DNA of 64,000 bases from Roseococcus microcysteis (lineage in GTDB: Bacteria > Pseudomonadota > Alphaproteobacteria > Acetobacterales > Acetobacteraceae), in assembly GCF_014764365.1 (NCBI RefSeq), contig NZ_CP061718.1, forward strand, positions 1,736,001-1,800,000, given 5' to 3'. The translations under genes were made by a program, and so were the position numbers. The notes under the pieces were generated by a model that searched no databases, had not been told where the DNA came from, and saw only the letters and a list, made by a program, of their open reading frames with translations. Below, piece by piece: positions 32,112-40,168 of this stretch; the stretch's first letter is position 1; every line of letters begins with the position of its first letter.

Positions 32112-33533
32112 ATGCTCACCACCTCCCCCGCCTTCAAGGACAATGCCGCGCGCGCCCTGGACGATGCCGGGCTGCAGAAGGCGCTGGGCAAGGCCAAGGG
32201 CGCCTTCCTCCAGCGCCGGGCCGAGGCCGTCTCCCGCCTGCCGGAATTCGAGGCGCTGCGCGACATCGGCCGCGACATCAAGAACCACACGCTGGCGAAC
32301 CTGGATTTCTACCTGGAGACCTTCGCCGCCAATGTGGAGCGCGCGGGGGGACATGTGCATTGGTGCAGCACGGCGGAGGAGGCCCGCGCCGCCGTGCTGG
32401 AAATCTGCCGCAAGGCCGGCGCGAAGACCGTCACCAAGGGCAAGTCCATGATCTCCGAGGAGCTCGGGATCAATGACCACCTGGAGAAGCACGGGATCGA
32501 GCCGGTCGAGACGGACCTCGGCGAATACATCATCCAGCTGCGGCGCGAGACGCCCTCCCACATCATCGCCCCCGCCTTCCATTTGAACCGTGAGGATTGG
32601 GAGGCGGATTTCCGCCGCGCCCACACGGACCTCGACCCCGATCGCGTCTTCCACGAACGCCGCGACATCCTGACCGAGGCGCGCACCCGGCTGCGCCAGA
32701 AATTCCTGGCGGCCGATGTCGGCATCACCGGCGCCAACTTCCTGGTGGCCGAGACGGGCAGCAGCGTGATCGTCACCAATGAGGGCAATGGCGACCTGAC
32801 GCAGACCCTGCCGCGCGTGCATATCGCGCTGGCCAGCATCGAGAAGGTGGTGCCCACGCTGGAGGATTGCGTGAGCCTGCTGCGTCTGCTGGCGCGTTCC
32901 GCCACCGGCCAGGATTTTTCCGTCTACACCACCTTCAGCACCGGCGCCCGGCGCGAGGCCGAGATTGACGGCCCGCAGGAATACCATGTGGTGCTGGTGG
33001 ACAATGGCCGCTCCAGCATGGTCGGCACCGAGTTCCAGGAGATGCTGCGCTGCATCCGCTGCGCCGCCTGCATGAACCATTGCCCGGTCTATGGCGCGGT
33101 GGGCGGGCATGCCTATGGCTGGGTCTATCCGGGGCCGATGGGGTCCGTGCTGACGCCCTCGCTGATCGGCGTGGAGAAGGCCGGCCATCTGCCCAACGCC
33201 TCCACCTTCTGCGGCAAGTGCGAGAGCGTCTGCCCCGTGAAGATCCCGCTACCCAAAATGATGCGCCATTGGCGCGAGCGCGAGTTCGAGCGGCATCTGT
33301 CGCCACAAGGGGTCCGCAGCGGCCTCGGGCTCTGGGCCTGGTTCGCGCAACGGCCTGGCGCCTACCGTCTGGCCTCGCGCCTCGGGGTGGGGCTGATGGG
33401 GCTGTTGGGGCGTGGCAAGGGGGCGTTCAAGTCGCTGCCGCTGGCCGGCGGCTGGACGGCGGGGCGGGATTTGCCCGTGCCCCAGGGCGGCACCTTCATG
33501 GCGCAATACGCGAAGCGGATGCGGAACCGATGA
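32112..33533 (+). CDS. lutB: LutB-type iron-sulfur lactate-utilisation protein
   Basis: 473 residues. An N-terminal LUD-like domain (KGKSMISEELGINDHLE) is followed by two cysteine clusters for 4Fe-4S centres: Cys314-Cys317-Cys320-Cys324 (CIRCAACMNHCP) and Cys367-Cys370-Cys374 (CGKCESVCP). LutB works with LutA and LutC to oxidise L-lactate to pyruvate in the cytoplasm. The start ATG at 32112 gives the family N-terminus. Its last base pairs overlap lutC (ATGA). No lutA lies upstream, where a divergent methyltransferase is found instead, so the third subunit must be elsewhere or absent. Confidence 0.93.
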   Translation: MLTTSPAFKDNAARALDDAGLQKALGKAKGAFLQRRAEAVSRLPEFEALRDIGRDIKNHTLANLDFYLETFAANVERAGGHVHWCSTAEEARAAVLEICRKAGAKTVTKGKSMISEELGINDHLEKHGIEPVETDLGEYIIQLRRETPSHIIAPAFHLNREDWEADFRRAHTDLDPDRVFHERRDILTEARTRLRQKFLAADVGITGANFLVAETGSSVIVTNEGNGDLTQTLPRVHIALASIEKVVPTLEDCVSLLRLLARSATGQDFSVYTTFSTGARREAEIDGPQEYHVVLVDNGRSSMVGTEFQEMLRCIRCAACMNHCPVYGAVGGHAYGWVYPGPMGSVLTPSLIGVEKAGHLPNASTFCGKCESVCPVKIPLPKMMRHWREREFERHLSPQGVRSGLGLWAWFAQRPGAYRLASRLGVGLMGLLGRGKGAFKSLPLAGGWTAGRDLPVPQGGTFMAQYAKRMRNR

Positions 33534-34237
33534 GCAAGGACGCCATTCTCACCGCCATCCGGCGCGGGCTGCGCCGCGGCCCCCTGCCCGCCGACCAGCA
33601 GGCCATGCTGGGTGGCCGGCTCGCCACGCATCCGCGCCACCTCATCCCCGCGCGCTCCCGCGTGGCGCGGCCTGAGCAGGTGGCGCTGTTCATCCGCAAT
33701 GTGGAGAAGGAATTCGGCACCGTCCGCCGCGTGGCCGACGCCGCCGACATCCCCGCCGCCATCGCCGAATACCTGGCGGCCCAAAACCTGCCCCAGCGCC
33801 TCGCCATCGCCCCGCATCCGGAATTGCAGGGGCTGGACTGGGCCTCGCGCCCCATGCTGCAGGTCGAGGCGCGGCGCGGTGACCCGGAGGATTCCGTCAG
33901 CCTCCAGCACGGCTATGCCGGCATCGCGGAGACGGGGACGCTGATGCTGCCCTCCTCGCCCCAGCGCCCCACCACGCTGAACCTGCTGCCCGACACCGAG
34001 ATGGTGTTCCTCCGCGCCAGCCGCATCGTCGGCGCCTATGAGGAGGCCTGGGACCTGCTGCGCGCCGAGAACCAGGACGCCCGCACCGGCGGCTTCATGC
34101 CCCGCAACGTGATGTTCGTGACCGGCCCCTCGCGCAGCGCCGACATCGAGCAGACGCTGGAACTGGGCGCGCATGGGCCGCGCCGGCTTCACATCCTGCT
34201 TCTGGATGACGAACGCGAGGCCGCGGCCCATGCTTGA
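33530..34237 (+). CDS. lutC: LutC/LUD-domain protein
   Basis: 235 residues of the LUD family. The core blocks YAGIAETGTLMLPSSPQRPT and LNLLPDTEMVFL match LutC. It starts with a 4-base overlap with lutB. The C-terminus (GPRRLHILLLDDEREAAAHA) ends within the first copy of a 38-bp duplication. The second copy, 88 bases downstream, would continue as DDDPASLPAS-stop and overlap the next gene's GTG, so the present end is probably a recent rearrangement. Confidence 0.92.
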   Translation: MSKDAILTAIRRGLRRGPLPADQQAMLGGRLATHPRHLIPARSRVARPEQVALFIRNVEKEFGTVRRVADAADIPAAIAEYLAAQNLPQRLAIAPHPELQGLDWASRPMLQVEARRGDPEDSVSLQHGYAGIAETGTLMLPSSPQRPTTLNLLPDTEMVFLRASRIVGAYEEAWDLLRAENQDARTGGFMPRNVMFVTGPSRSADIEQTLELGAHGPRRLHILLLDDEREAAAHA

Positions 34238-34300
34238 AGCTGAGGCTCGCTCCGCGAGCGGGGGGCCGCGCCGGCTTCACATCCTGCTTCTGGATGACGA
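34175..34300 (+). repeat. 38-bp perfect direct repeat duplicating the lutC 3' end
   Basis: Copies at 34175-34212 and 34263-34300 are identical and 88 bases apart. Both encode GPRRLHILLLDD in the lutC frame. The 50 bases between them include the current lutC stop and a small CTCGC-TCC-GCGAG hairpin. Because 88 is not a multiple of three, the event changed the lutC tail and separated lutC from the smr gene. Confidence 0.9.
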
Positions 34301-34321
34301 CCCCGCGTCCCTCCCCGCGTC

Positions 34322-34855
34322 GTGAAGCGCCGCCGCGGGCTCTCGCCCGAGGACCGCGCGGCCTGGGCGGCGGTGGCGCGCACCATCACCCCCCTGCCCG
34401 GCAAGGCGCTGGCCGAACCGGAAGCGCCCCCAGCCCCGCCCAGCGTCACCATCACGCCGCCGCCACGCGCCCCGGCACCGCCCGCGCCACCCCCTCCCCG
34501 CCGCCCCCCGCCCGAGCTGAATGTCGGCATCCAGCCCGACGGGCTGGACGCGAAGCGCTGGCGCGACCTGCGCCGCGGCACGCTGCGGCCCGAGCGCAAG
34601 CTGGACCTGCACGGCATGACCGCCGAGCGCGCGCATGGCGCCGTCCGCACCTTCCTGCGCGCGGCGCAAATGGATGGCGCGCGGGTGGTGTGCATCGTCA
34701 CCGGCAAGGGCAGCAGCACGGAGGGGGGCGTGCTGCGCCGCGAATTGCCGCACTGGCTGAACGCGCCCGACCTGCGCAGCGTGATCCTCGGCGCCGCCCA
34801 CCCGCACCGGGCCAATGCGGGCGCGGTGCACCTGCTGCTGCGGCGGGCCAGGTGA
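34322..34855 (+). CDS. Smr/MutS2-type domain protein
   Basis: 177 residues. A Pro-rich, disordered N-terminal half (to about residue 70) is followed by an Smr domain. It contains LDLHGMTAERA, the CIVTGKGSS motif with the conserved Thr-Gly-Lys-Gly, and LGAAHPHRANAGAVHLLLRR. Smr domains are nicking or RNA/DNA endonuclease modules found at the MutS2 C-terminus and as small stand-alone proteins. The GTG start overlaps the TGA that ends the second copy of the lutC duplication. An Smr-XRE gene pair is common in alphaproteobacteria. The stop overlaps a tiny downstream ORF by four bases. Confidence 0.88.
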   Translation: MKRRRGLSPEDRAAWAAVARTITPLPGKALAEPEAPPAPPSVTITPPPRAPAPPAPPPPRRPPPELNVGIQPDGLDAKRWRDLRRGTLRPERKLDLHGMTAERAHGAVRTFLRAAQMDGARVVCIVTGKGSSTEGGVLRRELPHWLNAPDLRSVILGAAHPHRANAGAVHLLLRRAR

Positions 34856-35040
34856 GCCGCAGACGCGGCCCGGCCCAGCGCGCCCAGCGCGACTTTGCCG
34901 GCAACGAGCAATGCTCCGAGGATGCGGCCGCACAGCGGCCGCCGCGCCCCGACCGCCCGCTGGTTCAGGAGCGTCAGCGCGTGGCGCGCAAGCCAAGCGC
35001 GCGGAGCGCGCGCCCGGCGCCTGAGGGCACAATAACATGA
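34852..35040 (+). CDS. Possible 62-residue basic protein between smr and the XRE gene
   Basis: The frame opens with GTG overlapping the smr stop (GTGA) and closes with TGA overlapping the XRE ATG (ATGA). This double 4-base overlap is typical of real coupled genes. The product is Arg/Pro-rich and polar, with the segment RDFAGNEQCSEDAAAQRPPR in the middle, and has no recognisable domain. Its last third (from about residue 47) is encoded by a 37-bp dispersed repeat also found near the right end of the window. It could be a degraded or repeat-extended gene, or chance coding. Confidence 0.4.
   Translation: MSRRRGPAQRAQRDFAGNEQCSEDAAAQRPPRPDRPLVQERQRVARKPSARSARPAPEGTIT
34992..35028 (+). repeat. 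37-bp GC-rich dispersed repeat, copy 1
   Basis: Starts GCCAAGCGCGCGG and ends CCCGGCGCCTGAGGGC. It matches 63862-63898 in the same orientation except for one base (A at 35005, C there). It contains a GCGCGC-GGA-GCGCGC hairpin. It lies just upstream of the XRE start and inside the small ORF. Confidence 0.8.
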
Positions 35041-35393
35041 CCCCCTTCGGCCTGCGCCTGCGCGCGCTGCGCGAACAGCGCGGCGTCACCCTCAGCGAGT
35101 TGGCGGCGGCGGTGCATGTCTCGCCCGCCTATCTCTCGGCGCTGGAGCATGGCAAGCGCGGCCGTCCCTCGGCCGGGCTGGTGCACCAGGTGAACGAGTT
35201 CTTCGGGCTGATCTGGGACGAGGCGGAGGAGCTGGTCCGCCTCGCGCGCATCTCCCACCCGAGGGTTGTGGTGGACACCTCGGGCCTGAGCCCGCGCGCC
35301 ACGGAGCTGGCGAACCAGTTGGCCCGTCGCATCCGCGAGCTGCCGGAGGAAAGGGTGGAAGCCCTCCTCCAGGAGCTGAACAAGCCCGGCTAG
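35037..35393 (+). CDS. XRE-family helix-turn-helix regulator
   Basis: 118 residues. An N-terminal HTH_3 domain (LRALREQRGVTLSELAAAVH then VSPAYLSALEHGKRG) recognises DNA. A C-terminal helical region (about 65-118) probably mediates dimerisation. It has no membrane or ligand domain. It follows smr and the tiny ORF, and its ATG overlaps the tiny ORF's stop. In alphaproteobacteria this regulator is a regular neighbour of Smr genes; its targets are unknown. It converges with hyuA, 26 bases apart. That gap holds a short GAGCG/CGCTC inverted repeat beginning CTAGAGCG. Confidence 0.87.
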   Translation: MTPFGLRLRALREQRGVTLSELAAAVHVSPAYLSALEHGKRGRPSAGLVHQVNEFFGLIWDEAEELVRLARISHPRVVVDTSGLSPRATELANQLARRIRELPEERVEALLQELNKPG

Positions 35394-35419
35394 AGCGTCT
35401 TCAAGCCGAGCGGACGCGC

Positions 35420-37462
35420 TCAGCGCCGCAGCAGCAGCGCGCCCGTGGCCCCCACCTCCGCCCGCCAGCCCTCCGGCACCAGCGTCGTGGCGTCGAGCTG
35501 CACGATGATCGCGGGGCCGGCCACAGAGGCCCCCACGCCCAGCCCCGCGCGCGCGATGACCGGCGCCTCCGCCACCCGGCCTTCCAGCCGCATGGCCTGG
35601 GTGCCCAGGGTGGCTGCCGCCACATCGCCGCCGCTGGGCGGCAGGGGCGGCAGGGCGTGCAGCTTGCCGGTCGCCGTCACCCGCAACGTCACCACCTCGA
35701 TGGCGATGCCCGGCAGATCGAAGCCATAGAGGGAATGGTGGGCGGCGGCGAAGTCCCGGCCCAGCGCCGCCACCGGGGCGAAGGGGATGGGCAGCTCGAA
35801 GCCCTGCTCGGCATAGCGCATCAGCACCGCCCGGCTGCGGGATTGCGCCTCGGGGGGCACTTCCTCCTCGGCGAACCATTGGGCGGCCTCGGCCTCCAGC
35901 GCGGCGAAGCCGGCCTCCAGCACCGCGTCCGTCATCGCGTCCAGGGGGCGCGCCAGGCTGCGGCTGAACTCGGCGCGCAGGTCGGCGGCCACCAGCCCCT
36001 GCGCGCAAAGCACGCCGGGCGCGGGCGGGACCAGGACCGTCCGCATGCCCAGCAGATCGGCCAGCGCCGCCCCGTGCAGCGGCCCCGCGCCGCCGAAGGG
36101 CACCAGCGCGAAGCCGCGGGGGTCATGCCCCCGCTCGACCGACACCACGCGGATGGCGCCGACCATGTTGTTGTCGGCGATGGCCAGGATGCCGCGCGCG
36201 GTCGCCTCCAGCGAGAGGCCAAGCGGCCCCGCCACCCGCGCCAGCGCCGCCTCGGCCAGCGCCGGGTCGAGCGCCATGCGCCCGTCCAGCAGGCGCGGCG
36301 GCAGATGGCCCAGGTAGAGATGCGCGTCGGTGACGGTGGGCTCCGTGCCGCCACGCCCGTAGCAGGCGGGCCCCGGCTCCGCGCCCGCGCTGGCCGGGCC
36401 GACGGTGAGCCCCCCCGCCCCCGCACGGGCCAGCGAACCGCCGCCGGCGCCGATCGTCACCATGTCCAGCATGGGCAGCGGCAGCGGCCAGGGGCCGATG
36501 CGGCCCGATTGCGTGAGGCCGATGCGCCCGCCCTCGATCAGGCAGATATCCGCGCTGGTCCCGCCGATATCCACGGTGATGAGGTCCGCCACCCCTTCCG
36601 CCGCCGCCATGGCGCGCGCGCCCACCACCCCCGCGGCGGGGCCGGAAAGCGCCGTCTGCGCCGGGCTGCGGCGGATGGCGGCCGCCCCCGCCACCCCGCC
36701 ATTGGACTTCATCAGCAGCAGCGGCGCCGCGATGCCGGCCTCGGCCAGCCGCGCCTGCAGCCGCGCGATATAGGTCGAGACCGCGGGCATGACGGCGGCG
36801 TTCAGCACCGCGGCCATGCTGCGTTCGTATTCCCGCAGCACCGGCAAAACCTCGGTCGAGGCGGTGATGGCCAGTCCCGGCAGCAGCTCGCGCAGCAGGG
36901 CGGCGGCGCGCTGCTCATGCGCCGGGTTGGCGTAGGCGTGCAGGAAGCAGATGGCCACCGCCTCCGCGCCCATGGCCGCGATGGAATGTGCCGCCGCCGC
37001 AACGCCCGCCTCGTCCAGCTCCGCCAGCTCGGTGCCATCCGCCGCGATGCGGCCCGCCACCTCGAAGACATGCTCGGGCGGCACGGGCCGTCGCGGCTTC
37101 ACCCAGGCCCAGAGGTTGTCGCGGCGCGGCAAATCCGCCCGCCCGATCTCCAGCACATGGCGGAAGCCCGAAGTGGTCACGAGGGCGGTGCGCGCCGTGC
37201 GGCCCTCCAGGATCATGTTGGTGGCGACGGTCGTGCCGTGCAGCACGCGGCCGATCTCGCCAGGGTCGCGGCCCGCCAGGTCCAGCGCCAGGCGCAGCCC
37301 GGTGAGGAAGGCTTCCGACGGGTCGCGCGGGGTGGAGGGCGTCTTGGCCGTCCAGGCACGGCCCGTGGTCGCCTCCTGCAAGGTGATGTCCGTGAAGGTG
37401 CCGCCGATGTCCACCGCGGCCAGCAAGGGGCCCCTCTTTAGTCCCAGGTCAGTCGAGGGCAT
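35420..37462 (-). CDS. hyuA: Hydantoinase/oxoprolinase subunit A
   Basis: About 680 residues. The ASKHA-type ATPase motifs are intact: VDIGGTFTDITL at the N-terminus, LHGTTVATN, the second phosphate motif LITVDIGGTSADICL, and FGGAGPLHG. HyuA works with HyuB in ATP-dependent opening of five-membered amide rings (5-oxoproline, N-methylhydantoin and similar). The start at 37462 overlaps hyuB by 14 bases; an ATG two codons further upstream is equally possible. It is the last gene of the dpp-hyu operon. Confidence 0.92.
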   Translation of the reverse strand: MPSTDLGLKRGPLLAAVDIGGTFTDITLQEATTGRAWTAKTPSTPRDPSEAFLTGLRLALDLAGRDPGEIGRVLHGTTVATNMILEGRTARTALVTTSGFRHVLEIGRADLPRRDNLWAWVKPRRPVPPEHVFEVAGRIAADGTELAELDEAGVAAAAHSIAAMGAEAVAICFLHAYANPAHEQRAAALLRELLPGLAITASTEVLPVLREYERSMAAVLNAAVMPAVSTYIARLQARLAEAGIAAPLLLMKSNGGVAGAAAIRRSPAQTALSGPAAGVVGARAMAAAEGVADLITVDIGGTSADICLIEGGRIGLTQSGRIGPWPLPLPMLDMVTIGAGGGSLARAGAGGLTVGPASAGAEPGPACYGRGGTEPTVTDAHLYLGHLPPRLLDGRMALDPALAEAALARVAGPLGLSLEATARGILAIADNNMVGAIRVVSVERGHDPRGFALVPFGGAGPLHGAALADLLGMRTVLVPPAPGVLCAQGLVAADLRAEFSRSLARPLDAMTDAVLEAGFAALEAEAAQWFAEEEVPPEAQSRSRAVLMRYAEQGFELPIPFAPVAALGRDFAAAHHSLYGFDLPGIAIEVVTLRVTATGKLHALPPLPPSGGDVAAATLGTQAMRLEGRVAEAPVIARAGLGVGASVAGPAIIVQLDATTLVPEGWRAEVGATGALLLRR

Positions 37463-39206
37463 CGGCATAGGTCCCGCGATGGAAGGCGTCGGCGGGCGGG
37501 CGCTGGGCGCGCAGCCGTGCCGTGGCCGCTTCGTCCAGCGCGCCATCGGCGATGGCCACGCCATAGTCGCGCCGCGCGGCCTCGGCGCTGACGAAGCCGC
37601 CGCGCACATCGGCCAGCACCGCCTCGGCCGGCCGGTCATGCGGGTGCCCCCAGCCCCCGCCGCCACCGGTGCTGAGCCGCAGGATGTCGCCGCGCCGCAG
37701 CACCGTACCGTCGGAGAGGCTGGGCAAATGCCGCTCTCCCGGCGTGCCGGGATTGACCACGGCGGCGCCCGCACCCCCGCTCATGCCGCCGGCCACGCCC
37801 CAGGGCGGGTTCTTCACGGTGTCGAGGCGGATGGCCAGCACCGCCTGCTCGGCCAGGATTTCATACTCGCGCACCACGCCGCAGCCGCCGCGGAACCGCC
37901 CTGCCCCGCCTGAATCCATGTGCAGCGCGTAGCGGTGCAGGCGAACGGGGTAGGAATGCTCCATGAACTCGGCCGGGTAGTTCTCCTGCGCGACGAAGTA
38001 GACGGCGTCCGTGCCATCGGCGAAGGGGCGCGCGCCATAGCCCACGCCCACGCCATCGCTCATCAGGAAGGGCTTGCCTTCGTGCATGCCGCGCAGCGCC
38101 AGCACGACATAGGCGGAGTGGGCGGCGGGCGCCTCGCCGCCGCGGGCCACCGCCACCAGCCCGTGCAGCGCGGCCAGCAGCCGCATCATGGTGATGCCGC
38201 GCAGACCAAGCGGCGCGGGCGCGCGCGGCGCGAGCAAGGAGCCCTCGCGCCGCCGCACCTCGTCCAGCGCGCGCGGCGCTCCGGCGTTGAGCACCTGCCC
38301 CGTCTCGCTCTGCAGGAAGTAGAGGCCGAGCGCCATGCCCGGCACGTCCGGATGCATGAGGAAGTTCACCGGGCCCGGCGCCTGGTCGTCGGTGGCGGAG
38401 GTGTCCAGCAGGAAGCGGTCATCTTCCGTGCGGGTGAGGGCGAGGCGCAGGTGGAAGGGACCATTCCCCTGCCCGTCGCTGTCTATCGCGTCGGTGAAGC
38501 GCGTGGTGCCGATGGGGAAGGCCTCGCGCAATTTCGCGCGCACCACGGCCTCGGTGCGGGCGAGCAGTTGGGCGAAGGCGTCGGCCAGCGTGTCCGCGCC
38601 GAAGCGCCGCGCGATCTCCTCCAGGCGGCGCTCGCCCAGGCGCACGGCGGCCATCAGCGCGCGCGTGTCCCCGCGCGACTGGGTGGGGAAGCGGCCATTG
38701 CGCCAGAACACCTCCAGCAGCGCGTCATTGGTCTCGCCATCGCGCATGAGGCGCACGGGCGGGATGATGATGCCCTCCTGGAAATGATCGGTGGCGTCGG
38801 GGCTGAGCGAGCCCGCGCGCAGCCCGCCCACATCTGAGAAATGCGCCCAACCCATGACGAAGCCGACGCGCACGCCATCGAGGAAGGCGGGGGCGAGAAA
38901 CACCTGGTCATTGGTGTGGGAGACGGCGCCCTGGCTGCCGTAGCAGTCATTGTACCAGTAGAGGTCGCCCGGCCGCATCGTCTCCAGCGGGAATTTTTTC
39001 GCGACCGGACCCACGATATCGCCGAAGATGGGCAGATCGCTGCCCACGACCATGGTGCCGTCTGCATCAAACAGAGCGGTATAAAAATCCTTCTTCTCGC
39101 GGATGAAGGCGGACATGGCGGTGCGTTCGAGCAACGCCTCCATCTCGGCCTGGGCGGCGCGGGCGGCGCCACGGATGATCTCGAGGGTGACGGCGTCGCA
39201 GCTCAT
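37449..39206 (-). CDS. hyuB: Hydantoinase/oxoprolinase subunit B
   Basis: 585 residues. It starts MSCDAVTLEIIRGAARAAQA, with the characteristic DLYWYNDCYGSQGAVSHTND block and the C-terminal GGGGGWGHP region. It forms the partner subunit of HyuA in ATP-driven cyclic amide hydrolysis. Its ATG overlaps the stop of the upstream ABC ATPase gene (ATGA), which links it directly to the transporter. The frame is open further upstream, but 39206 is the first start with the family N-terminus. Confidence 0.93.
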   Translation of the reverse strand: MSCDAVTLEIIRGAARAAQAEMEALLERTAMSAFIREKKDFYTALFDADGTMVVGSDLPIFGDIVGPVAKKFPLETMRPGDLYWYNDCYGSQGAVSHTNDQVFLAPAFLDGVRVGFVMGWAHFSDVGGLRAGSLSPDATDHFQEGIIIPPVRLMRDGETNDALLEVFWRNGRFPTQSRGDTRALMAAVRLGERRLEEIARRFGADTLADAFAQLLARTEAVVRAKLREAFPIGTTRFTDAIDSDGQGNGPFHLRLALTRTEDDRFLLDTSATDDQAPGPVNFLMHPDVPGMALGLYFLQSETGQVLNAGAPRALDEVRRREGSLLAPRAPAPLGLRGITMMRLLAALHGLVAVARGGEAPAAHSAYVVLALRGMHEGKPFLMSDGVGVGYGARPFADGTDAVYFVAQENYPAEFMEHSYPVRLHRYALHMDSGGAGRFRGGCGVVREYEILAEQAVLAIRLDTVKNPPWGVAGGMSGGAGAAVVNPGTPGERHLPSLSDGTVLRRGDILRLSTGGGGGWGHPHDRPAEAVLADVRGGFVSAEAARRDYGVAIADGALDEAATARLRAQRPPADAFHRGTYADALD

Positions 39207-40168
39207 GCCGCCTCCCGCCAATGGTGGCATGCGACCTGGTGCGCGGGGCCGGCGGCCTCCGTGGGCGGCGCCTGCGCGGCGCAAAGCGCGGTGGCCCGCG
39301 TGCAGCGCGGATGGAAGCGGCATCCCGCCGGGATGCGGCGCAGCGAGGGCGGCTCGCCCGGCAGCGAAGGGCCAGCGGCGCGCCCGTCGAGATGCGGCGC
39401 GGCGGCCAGAAGCGCGCGGGTGTAGGGGTGCGCGGGGTTGGCGAAGAGCGACTCCGCCGGCCCCTCCTCCACCACCTGGCCGAGATACATCACCGCCACG
39501 CGGTCACAGACGCGGCGCACCACCGTCAGGTCGTGCGAGATGAAGAGGTAGGTCAGGCCGAAGCGCGCGCGCAGCTCCGCCAGCAGCCGCAGCACCGAGG
39601 CCTGCACGGAGAGGTCGAGCCCCGCCGTGGGCTCGTCGAGGATGACCAGCTTCGGCCGCAGCAGCAGGATGCGCGCGAGCCCGATGCGCCGCTGCTGGCC
39701 GCCCGACAGCTCATGCGGGTAGCGCTGCCCGAAATCCGCATCGAGGCCCACGGCCGCCAGCATTTCCGCGATGCGCGCGGCGCGTTCTTCCGCGCTGCCG
39801 ACGCCATGGATTCGCAGCCCCTCATCCAGTGTGGCCCCCACGCGCCACCAGGGGTCGAGCGCCGCGCCCGGGTCCTGGTGGACATATTGGATGTCGGCGC
39901 GCAGGCGGCGCGCCTCGGCCGGCGCAAGGCCCGAGACGCGCCGGCCGCCCAGCGTGATCTCGCCCGCCGCCTCGCGCTGGAGGCCCAGCAGCGTGCGCGC
40001 CAGCGTCGTCTTGCCGCAGCCGCTTTCGCCCACCACGCCAAAGGCCTCGCCCTCGGCGATGGAAAGCGTCACGCCATCCACCGCGCGCAGGGAGACGGCG
40101 GGGCGGAGGAAGCCCGCGCGGCGCCCGAGATCGGTGGTGAGCGCCTCGGCGCGCAGCAGTTCAGGCAA
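39203..40168 (-). CDS. Peptide/opine-type ABC transporter ATPase, DppF-like
   Basis: 321 residues from TTG at 40168. It contains Walker A GESGCGKTT, signature LSGGQQRR, Walker B LVILDEPTAGLD and the switch His (FISHDLTVV). The C-terminal oligopeptide-transporter extension (GCRFHPRCTRATALC) holds the cysteines that bind an Fe-S cluster or metal in related ATPases. The start overlaps the DppD-like stop by eight bases. It energises import together with the DppD-like subunit. Confidence 0.93.
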   Translation of the reverse strand: MPELLRAEALTTDLGRRAGFLRPAVSLRAVDGVTLSIAEGEAFGVVGESGCGKTTLARTLLGLQREAAGEITLGGRRVSGLAPAEARRLRADIQYVHQDPGAALDPWWRVGATLDEGLRIHGVGSAEERAARIAEMLAAVGLDADFGQRYPHELSGGQQRRIGLARILLLRPKLVILDEPTAGLDLSVQASVLRLLAELRARFGLTYLFISHDLTVVRRVCDRVAVMYLGQVVEEGPAESLFANPAHPYTRALLAAAPHLDGRAAGPSLPGEPPSLRRIPAGCRFHPRCTRATALCAAQAPPTEAAGPAHQVACHHWREAA

